The position numbers and the translations under genes are program-made. Below the pieces are notes generated by a model, which had not been told where the DNA came from, did not search any database, and saw only the letters and a list, made by a program, of their open reading frames with translations. A stretch of DNA of 11,726 nucleotides from Verrucomicrobiota bacterium (GTDB taxonomy: Bacteria; Verrucomicrobiota; Verrucomicrobiia; Chthoniobacterales; UBA10450). The DNA lies in the NCBI GenBank assembly GCA_003218525.1, contig QHNU01000021.1:1-11726 (forward strand), in the 5' to 3' direction. This document shows, piece after piece, positions 6,317 through 11,726 of this stretch (the stretch's first letter is position 1; every line of letters begins with the position of its first letter).

Positions 6317-6757
6317 CTAGAGTTTGTCGGTTTCGACTTCTCGCCCCTCGTCCGCATCAATAAATTGGAACATGGTTTGGATGTCAGAACGATCTTCGAG
6401 GTCGCCCTCTTTTTTTCGGCGCTTCAGAGTGTCAGTGACCTCATCGTTCCAACCAAGTTTCCGCATAAACTCATTCCAGACGTGAATTTCGCGCTCTGAT
6501 CGCCTGCGGCCGCCGCGCTCCAAACACCATCTGAGAATCTCTTCATCGCCGCCGCCGTTCCTTACCTGCTCGGCCAGTTCGCCGTAATCGATACCGAGAA
6601 ATCTAACGCACGAGCCATCGAAGCCCTTTCCCAAATTTGCCTGGTACTCAGCTAACAGTCTTCCCTGGGCGTGGAGGCGGATTTTGTCGAGCATCCGCCC
6701 GAAATGAAAAATACCGCCCACCTTTGCGGAAGGACTGCGCAACGGAAACTCGCTCAT
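6317..6757 (-). CDS. DUF5069 family protein
   Basis: A 146-residue soluble protein of unknown function that I recognise as DUF5069. Family features seen: LRSPSAKVGG (6-15), FGRMLDKIRLHAQGRL (19-34), NLGKGFDG (41-48), FLGIDYGEL, GGDEEILRWCLERG (69-82), EIHVWNEFMRKLGWND and the closing FIDADEGR (132-139). The family is cytoplasmic, with no signal or membrane segment here, and is best known to me from Verrucomicrobiota and Planctomycetes, which supports the taxonomic guess. The start is ATG 6757; GGAAAG about 18 bases upstream is too distant to be a clear Shine-Dalgarno. It is divergent from the PafA/Dop-family gene, with 132 bases shared for both promoters, and convergent with the small membrane protein. 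Confidence 0.88.
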   Translation of the reverse strand: MSEFPLRSPSAKVGGIFHFGRMLDKIRLHAQGRLLAEYQANLGKGFDGSCVRFLGIDYGELAEQVRNGGGDEEILRWCLERGGRRRSEREIHVWNEFMRKLGWNDEVTDTLKRRKKEGDLEDRSDIQTMFQFIDADEGREVETDKL

Positions 6758-6889
6758 GAATTAGGACACTCTTTCCTTTCCTGGACGAGATTCAAGCAAC
6801 CACAGTGGAGCAATCGTTGAATTCGGAATGCGGAGGGCTTGGCGATTGCTGCTTGTTCGCATCGTTTTCTTCACGATGCTTGACTGAAA

Positions 6890-8296
6890 GTGAATCGGAT
6901 CGTCGGTCTTGAAACGGAATACGGCGTTCTCGTCCGCGCGGGAGAACCCTCAGGAGAGACATGGCCGGCGCGGGTGAAAAATCACATCTTTCGTCAGGCA
7001 TGTCTTGGGGCGATCGATTTGCACTATCGCGACTACGAAGAACCGCCAGGCAACGGCGGATTTCTTTTGAACGGCGGCCGCCTCTACCTCGATATGGGAC
7101 ACATTGAGTATGCGTCTCCCGAGTGTGTGCGTCTGCGCGACATCGTTACTTACGAAACGGCGGGCGACGCGCTCCTATTAAATGCAGTCCGCGAGTTGCA
7201 CGCAACGGAACAAGTATCGTTCATCAAAAACAACATCGATCATTACACGGGGGCGACGTTCGGTTGTCACGAAAACTACTTGATGCGGCGCGAAACGCAG
7301 TTCACTCCACCGGTGCTGGGGAGTTTGTTAACCTTCCTGGCGACGCGGCAGATCTTCACCGGAGCCGGTCGCGTTGGTCAGGCTCATCCGCTGGCATTTG
7401 ATTTCGACTTACCGCCAAGCTCGACGCCGGTGAAATTTCAACTCAGTCAGCGGGCTGATCACATCGTCAACGACATCTATCAGTGGGTACAGTTTAATCG
7501 CGCAATCATTAACGCCCGGGATGAGCCCTTGGCCGATTATCGGAAGTTTCGCCGGCTGCATCTGTTAATCGGAGACTCGAACATGAGTCCGTTTGCGAAT
7601 GCTTTGAAGGTCGGGACCACCGCCTGCGCGCTAACGTTGCTGGAGGAAGGCCGATTCCCGCGTGGCCTGATCCTGGAAGATGCCGTCGTGTCGACGCGCG
7701 AAGTTTCACACTCTCCCGATGGTCCGTGGCTGGTCCGGTTGGAGAACGGTAAGACGATCGAAGCGCTCGATGTGCAGTGGCGGTTTCTTGACGCGGCCGG
7801 CAAACACCTTCAGGGGCGCGACCCGGAAATCGATTGGCTGTTAGAAAACTGGAGTTTCACTCTCGAATCTTTGCGGACCAATCCAATGGCACTTGTTGGC
7901 GGAGTCGATTGGGTCACCAAACGATGGTTGTTAGAAACCTTTGCCGAAGCCGAAGGGTTGAAATGGGATGACCCGTGGCTACTCAGTCTTGATTTGGAAT
8001 ATCACAACATCGACCCGGCCCGTGGTCTCTTTTTTCAAGTAAAAGGCGGGAAACGCATTGCCGATTGGAACCAAAGCGTGCGAATCAAGAGCGCCAGTTA
8101 TCGTCCTCCCAATAATTCACGTGCAGCTGGACGCTCCCAGGCAGTGGCGCATTTTCGCGAGTCGCCGTTTCCATACGTCATCAATTGGGATTCGATCGCG
8201 TCCGGTCCAAACCACACCCTAATCATGAGCGATCCTTACGAAACTTACGCCCCTGAGGTGAGCGCGTTTTTACGTGAGGTGAAGGCAGATGCGTGA
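6890..8296 (+). CDS. PafA/Dop-family protein (Pup ligase / depupylase fold)
   Basis: A 468-residue member of the carboxylate-amine ligase-like family that attaches (PafA) or deamidates and removes (Dop) the ubiquitin-like tag Pup. Seen: ATP/Mg motif IVGLETEYG with Glu8 and Glu10, catalytic Asp68 in NGGRLYLDMG followed by HIEY (71-74), GATFGCHENYLM (121-132), GAGRVG (158-163), FQLSQRADHI (183-192), INARDEPLADYRKFRRLH (207-224) and IGDSNMSP. The C-terminal region includes WNQSVRIKSASYRPPNN. The middle motifs look more like Dop; the short distance to the catalytic Asp, without the long loop of actinobacterial Dop, is more like PafA. I therefore leave ligase or depupylase open. The GTG at 6890 is the first start after an in-frame stop and gives the expected family N-terminus. 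No Pup/UBact, proteasome subunit or ARC/Mpa ATPase gene is in the window. Confidence 0.9.
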   Translation: MNRIVGLETEYGVLVRAGEPSGETWPARVKNHIFRQACLGAIDLHYRDYEEPPGNGGFLLNGGRLYLDMGHIEYASPECVRLRDIVTYETAGDALLLNAVRELHATEQVSFIKNNIDHYTGATFGCHENYLMRRETQFTPPVLGSLLTFLATRQIFTGAGRVGQAHPLAFDFDLPPSSTPVKFQLSQRADHIVNDIYQWVQFNRAIINARDEPLADYRKFRRLHLLIGDSNMSPFANALKVGTTACALTLLEEGRFPRGLILEDAVVSTREVSHSPDGPWLVRLENGKTIEALDVQWRFLDAAGKHLQGRDPEIDWLLENWSFTLESLRTNPMALVGGVDWVTKRWLLETFAEAEGLKWDDPWLLSLDLEYHNIDPARGLFFQVKGGKRIADWNQSVRIKSASYRPPNNSRAAGRSQAVAHFRESPFPYVINWDSIASGPNHTLIMSDPYETYAPEVSAFLREVKADA

Positions 8297-8297
8297 T

Positions 8298-9794
8298 CTA
8301 TTTCACTCGTTGGAGAACCGGAATCCCAAAATTCTCCTGTAATCTGGGTTCGTCCATCTGCGCCTGGTTCGCATCCAGCTCAATCTGTTTTGGATCTTCT
8401 ACCGTTTCCACTTTGACGAATCCGTCGACTGGCTGTTGCAAGGCCGCGGCTAGATCTTCCAAGGAATGAACTTCTTTCCCGTTTACTTTTGTGACGGTCA
8501 AATAACCAACGTCATCGTATCCGATCGTCCCGTTAACGGGTAGAACCTGACTCAAGATCACGACACGGCGATGACCTTCTGGGAATAGTTCCCACTGGAA
8601 TCGGTCCAGATAGACGAATCGCTGCGGAGCATCTTTCAACCAATTCGTTCCCCACTCGCGCAAATACTGGCGGGTCAATTCTTGGAAAATGAGTCCCCCC
8701 AGGATGTAGTATTTGGGGGCCTCGTCCCGGGAATAGGGCGGAATGACATAATCGTCCGCCGGGCGATGTTCGAGCGCCACATCCAGCTGCATCGGCTGAC
8801 CCTGACGGTGAATCTTAAATGGAACTCTTTCCCCGGAATATCCCCGCATGGTGAGCAGGTTGGTGAAGTCAATTTTCTTGTAAAGCGGATCGACATAATT
8901 TCCGTTCTGATCGAGTTCAGAATTGCCAATTGCGGTAACGATATCACCAACCTGCAAGCCAGCCTTTTGGACCGCCGCGCCCGGCTCGATGCCAGTCACG
9001 TAAACTCCGCCGCCATTTCCATTTTCGCCCGAGTACTTTCGTAGTTGCGGATCGCGGGTGGGGAAGTAACTGAAACCAATGGATGGAAAACCCTGGTAGT
9101 TTGGCTTGGCAGCATCTTTTAGGAAATGCGTGATGATGGGCGCCGGAATCGCATCCATCAATTGGGAACGTGGGTCATAGCGAAGCAGAAGCCCGGCAAG
9201 CTTGTTGTTTTTAACTAATGGCACCGTATAGCTGTTGTCTCGAAACTGCAGAGCAATGCTCAGACGATACGTTAGAAATTGTCCGACTTCAGCCGGGTAA
9301 CGCGTGACTTGAATCGCTGTCACCAGGCCATCGGTGACAACTAGCGCGCCAGTCTGCTCCAACTGCAACGCCGCCAGTCGATCGCCGACAACGGTGTCGT
9401 TTGTTAATTCTAATGGCGGCAAGCCGTCCAGAAATTTCTTGTCCTGGGGCTGCAACAGGGCAAGGTTTGCCTCGTAGTCTACTACTTCGACTGACGCCGC
9501 CGTCTTCTCCCCCGACTCGGCTCGCTCCAGTTCCACGTAGTTCTGATTCGCGACTAAATCAGCCGTGACCAGAACACGGCCTTGAGAGAGGACGGCCCCG
9601 AGCGCACGTTTGGAGAAGGGCGCCCGTTTTTGCCACGGACGAAAATAGTCGAAACCTTGTCCGGTGACGTTTACCCGTACCAGTGATAATTGGCGCGGCT
9701 GGACGGCTGCCTGCGTGACATCCTTTTTGGCGAAGGCGCTTGTCACTCCCAAACAACAAAACACCACTAAGAGCAGTAGCCGGATTCCTGGCAT
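8298..9794 (-). CDS. secreted HtrA/Deg-like pseudoprotease with PDZ domain
   Basis: A 498-residue envelope protein with a Sec signal peptide (RLLLLVVFCCLGVTSAFA, cleavage near residue 22). The trypsin-like core (about 60-205) aligns with the neighbouring protease, but the catalytic sites are lost. TNAHVV is replaced by VTADLV (His to Asp79), DLALI by NLALL (Asp to Asn110), and GNSGGPV by DNSYTVPLV (Ser188 may remain but the oxyanion glycines are gone). A PDZ domain follows (about 236-345; YVTGIEPGAAVQKAGLQVGDIV), then a C-terminal domain (360-498) with GGLIFQEL, VVILSQVLPVNGTIGYDD and KVNGKEV, resembling the C-terminus of plant Deg proteases. It starts one base after the stop of the active paralogue (TAA T ATG), so the two are almost surely cotranscribed and coupled. 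Likely a non-catalytic partner, chaperone or regulator; this role is inferred. Confidence 0.85.
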   Translation of the reverse strand: MPGIRLLLLVVFCCLGVTSAFAKKDVTQAAVQPRQLSLVRVNVTGQGFDYFRPWQKRAPFSKRALGAVLSQGRVLVTADLVANQNYVELERAESGEKTAASVEVVDYEANLALLQPQDKKFLDGLPPLELTNDTVVGDRLAALQLEQTGALVVTDGLVTAIQVTRYPAEVGQFLTYRLSIALQFRDNSYTVPLVKNNKLAGLLLRYDPRSQLMDAIPAPIITHFLKDAAKPNYQGFPSIGFSYFPTRDPQLRKYSGENGNGGGVYVTGIEPGAAVQKAGLQVGDIVTAIGNSELDQNGNYVDPLYKKIDFTNLLTMRGYSGERVPFKIHRQGQPMQLDVALEHRPADDYVIPPYSRDEAPKYYILGGLIFQELTRQYLREWGTNWLKDAPQRFVYLDRFQWELFPEGHRRVVILSQVLPVNGTIGYDDVGYLTVTKVNGKEVHSLEDLAAALQQPVDGFVKVETVEDPKQIELDANQAQMDEPRLQENFGIPVLQRVK

Positions 9795-9795
9795 A

Positions 9796-11451
9796 TTACG
9801 AAGATGGACCTCCGGCCGAAGCTTGGGCTGGTTGAGCTATTGGTTGCTCATCGAGGTTTTGTTCCTGTATTACGTTGTACCGGCTACGGATGCGCTCGCG
9901 GGCACTTTCGACCTGGCTTCGCTCCAAGACCAAGGGCGGTGCCTCACCAATCATTTTGATCACAAATCGGTCCGGCGCTTCCGCAAAGGCTTCGGCCAGG
10001 TCCCGTAGAGTCCCGATTTTTTTCCCATTCACTTCGTCGACAATGCTTGCTCGATAGGAGGTAAGATAACTATTGGTAGGATCAGGCAGGATATTAGTAA
10101 GGACAATCACGTCCGGGTGCTCAAGGTAGATTTGCTCCTGCACAAAGAAGTCGAAAAAATGTCGCACCCGCGGATCCGTCATCTGGTAAGCTTCCATCAA
10201 GTCAAGACATAGTGGCTGAAACAACAATCCACCGACAACGATATAACGAGGCCGCATATCGTAATAATGTCCCTGTGTGAGATAGGGCCAAACCGTGTTG
10301 AGCTCGATCACTACTGTCATCGGCTTTTTATCGCGAAGAAGGTCAAACTTTACTTTGTCGCCCTTGAACTTGCGCTCAACTACCTCCTGAAATTCTGCCC
10401 GCCCACCCTCCAGTTCAACAAACGCATCACTCCCGATGGGATGATCATCGATTGACAACAAAACGTCACCTTGTTTGAGAATTTTTCCGGCAGAGCCCGC
10501 CTCGACCACTGTATTCACGATTACTCCGCGCCCGTCGTCCTGTAATCCCAAATAGCGGCGCTGTGCCGGATTTTGCAACTTTGAATACGTCAAACCCAGA
10601 TCGACGTACTTGTCGTAATGACCATCCTTGATATCGGTTAGGAAACGCTGAATTACCGGGGTGGGTATCATGTAAGCGACGCCTTGGGCGACATCGCCGC
10701 TGTAGCCTTGGAACGCGACGCCAACCACCTTGGCGTTCTGCATCACTGGACCGCCGCTATTGCCGGGGTTGATTTGCGCGCTGATCTGGACGGCAAGGTG
10801 CTGATCAATCGACGAGTGGGTATAAAGTTGAAAGTCAATGCGTGATACGATCCCGGTCGTAACCGACATCCGCTCTCCGCCGATCGGATAGCCATAAGCT
10901 GAAACGACAGACTCTAATTCTGGAATTCCGCCAAAAGTCAGCGGCACCATATTTTTGTAAAAATCAGGAGAATCAACCGTAATAAGGGCCAGGTCACAAT
11001 CATGGGCTACGAAAAGGACGCGCGCCGGGTATTTATTCGGATCACCTTCCCGTTCGACTGTGAGGTAGCGTGTATTGCTAACAACGTGCGCATTGGTCAT
11101 GATGCGCGGCCCGGCGATGACGAAGCCCGCTCCAACTCCGCGCCCGATGGCGCCGATGTTCCAAGGCGCCCGGTAGTCGGGCTCCACTTCAGTCGAGGTA
11201 ATTCGAACGAGGCTCTTTTCAATTTTGCCGTTCGGCTGTTTTGGCGCGGCAATCACGATCGGAGCTGGTGGGGGAGGGCTTGCGCTCGGCTTCAGCGGTG
11301 GTCCGATCGGCTCGAGCGGAGCGGGAGTAGCGCTAGAAGATACCGGTGGCATGCCCTCTCCGGGGGGGAGCGGTGGCGTGTTTTGCTGGGCGAGAACTTC
11401 ACCGCCCGCGCAAAGAATCAGCCAGCAGGCGAAAACAACGCGACGAACCAT
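9796..11451 (-). CDS. HtrA/Deg-like secreted serine protease with PDZ domain
   Basis: A 551-residue periplasmic or cell-surface protease. From the ATG at 11451 it has a Sec signal peptide (MVRRVVFACWLILCAGGEVLA, cleavage near 21), a Pro-rich linker (24-68), a trypsin-like domain with the intact triad His122 (TNAHVV), Asp153 (DCDLALI) and Ser232 (GNSGGPV), one PDZ domain (about 285-385) and a C-terminal domain (400-530; YIVVGGLLFQPL, VIVLTNILPD, VDEVNGKKI), a layout like plant Deg proteases. It presumably degrades or refolds damaged envelope proteins. An upstream in-frame ATG at 11547 would add 32 residues and overlaps the preceding glycosyltransferase stop as ATGA; 11451 is preferred because it gives a canonical signal peptide. 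Neither has a clear Shine-Dalgarno. The following gene is its inactive paralogue. Confidence 0.88.
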   Translation of the reverse strand: MVRRVVFACWLILCAGGEVLAQQNTPPLPPGEGMPPVSSSATPAPLEPIGPPLKPSASPPPPAPIVIAAPKQPNGKIEKSLVRITSTEVEPDYRAPWNIGAIGRGVGAGFVIAGPRIMTNAHVVSNTRYLTVEREGDPNKYPARVLFVAHDCDLALITVDSPDFYKNMVPLTFGGIPELESVVSAYGYPIGGERMSVTTGIVSRIDFQLYTHSSIDQHLAVQISAQINPGNSGGPVMQNAKVVGVAFQGYSGDVAQGVAYMIPTPVIQRFLTDIKDGHYDKYVDLGLTYSKLQNPAQRRYLGLQDDGRGVIVNTVVEAGSAGKILKQGDVLLSIDDHPIGSDAFVELEGGRAEFQEVVERKFKGDKVKFDLLRDKKPMTVVIELNTVWPYLTQGHYYDMRPRYIVVGGLLFQPLCLDLMEAYQMTDPRVRHFFDFFVQEQIYLEHPDVIVLTNILPDPTNSYLTSYRASIVDEVNGKKIGTLRDLAEAFAEAPDRFVIKMIGEAPPLVLERSQVESARERIRSRYNVIQEQNLDEQPIAQPAQASAGGPSS

Positions 11452-11543
11452 TGCAAGAGCCGAAAAGATGAATCGAAGCCGATCAAAAGCAAATACTGGG
11501 ATTGGGCTGGCATTTCCTGTCGCACCGCAGCTGAGCGAAAACG

Positions 11544-11726
11544 TCATATTCCCGCGCGTTCCAGTAATGAATGAAGAACTGTCTTAGCCTCGAAAATTTC
11601 CCGGGCCAGGGCTCGAGCTAATCGAGAGTGCTTCCTGTAATTGCAGCTGATCCCACGGACGGACTCCGCGATTTCCTTCAAATCTCGAAATGCAAATAAG
11701 CCGCCCTCTCTACCGTAGATTTGGGT
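11544..11726 (-). CDS. glycosyltransferase-like protein, C-terminal end (partial)
   Basis: The last 60 codons of a - strand gene that enters from the right edge and stops with TGA at 11546-11544. The protein end (YGREGGLFAFRDLKEIAESV, then NYRKHSRLARALAREIFEAK and LHSLLERAGI) matches the C-terminal helix pair of the same GT-B family as the gene at 4566-5753 (typical pattern EGLFAF...EEA...I...Y..HSRAARE.A.EYFD...VL..LL). It has no catalytic residues in view. The stop overlaps a possible protease start as ATGA, so it probably heads the protease operon. The fragment is short, so the family call is moderate. Confidence 0.65.
   Translation of the reverse strand, partial: TQIYGREGGLFAFRDLKEIAESVRGISCNYRKHSRLARALAREIFEAKTVLHSLLERAGI

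Noticed and set aside
6758..6889. Search for a Pup or UBact tag gene immediately upstream of the PafA/Dop-family gene
   Set aside because: The only short frame (MRRAWRLLLVRIVFFTMLD) is hydrophobic and lacks the acidic, Gln-rich character and Glu/Gln ending of these tags.
1..11726. CRISPR arrays, insertion sequences, integrases and rRNA genes
   Set aside because: No regularly spaced repeats, transposase or integrase motifs, or rRNA-like stretches were seen on either strand.

Overview
The window most resembles a chromosome segment from Verrucomicrobiota, probably a soil Chthoniobacterales-like lineage. This is inferred from gene content: a DUF5069 protein, a PafA/Dop-family gene outside Actinobacteria, a glycosyltransferase family I associate with this phylum, and mostly poor Shine-Dalgarno sites with GTG and TTG starts. 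No marker gene fixes the taxonomy.

Left part (1-1860, mainly + strand). A CheY-like receiver (251-652) is followed in another frame by a complete metallo-beta-lactamase-fold hydrolase (565-1602). A 23-bp imperfect tandem duplication at the junction (557-602) explains the frame change. Removing one unit joins the two into a single 442-residue response regulator with an enzymatic output domain, so this looks like one gene recently split. A tRNA-Arg(ACG) with a recognisable promoter lies on the - strand at 1695-1767.

Middle (1864-6757). A - strand cyclopropane-fatty-acid synthase (cfa) diverges from a + strand class I methyltransferase (3425-4171) and a GT-B type glycosyltransferase (4566-5753). 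The last two look like surface-glycan or envelope genes. The spacers on both sides of the methyltransferase carry - strand remnants ending in the same degenerate tail (core DPRFEKLV), related at DNA level over 47 bp. They look like debris of decayed TPR or adenylate-cyclase-type genes. A pterin-4a-carbinolamine dehydratase (5830-6114) follows, then an unlisted 45-residue single-pass membrane protein with a good ribosome binding site (6119-6256), then a convergent DUF5069 gene.

Right part (6890-11726). A 468-residue PafA/Dop-family protein (Pup-ligase/depupylase fold) stands without a Pup/UBact or proteasome gene in view. It converges, with a one-base gap, on a - strand operon: the 3' end of another glycosyltransferase, an intact secreted HtrA/Deg-like protease with a PDZ domain, and one base later a secreted paralogue of the same architecture that has lost the catalytic His and Asp and the GNSGGP oxyanion motif. 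This coupled active protease/pseudoprotease pair, with C-terminal domains resembling plant Deg proteases, is the most system-like arrangement in the window.
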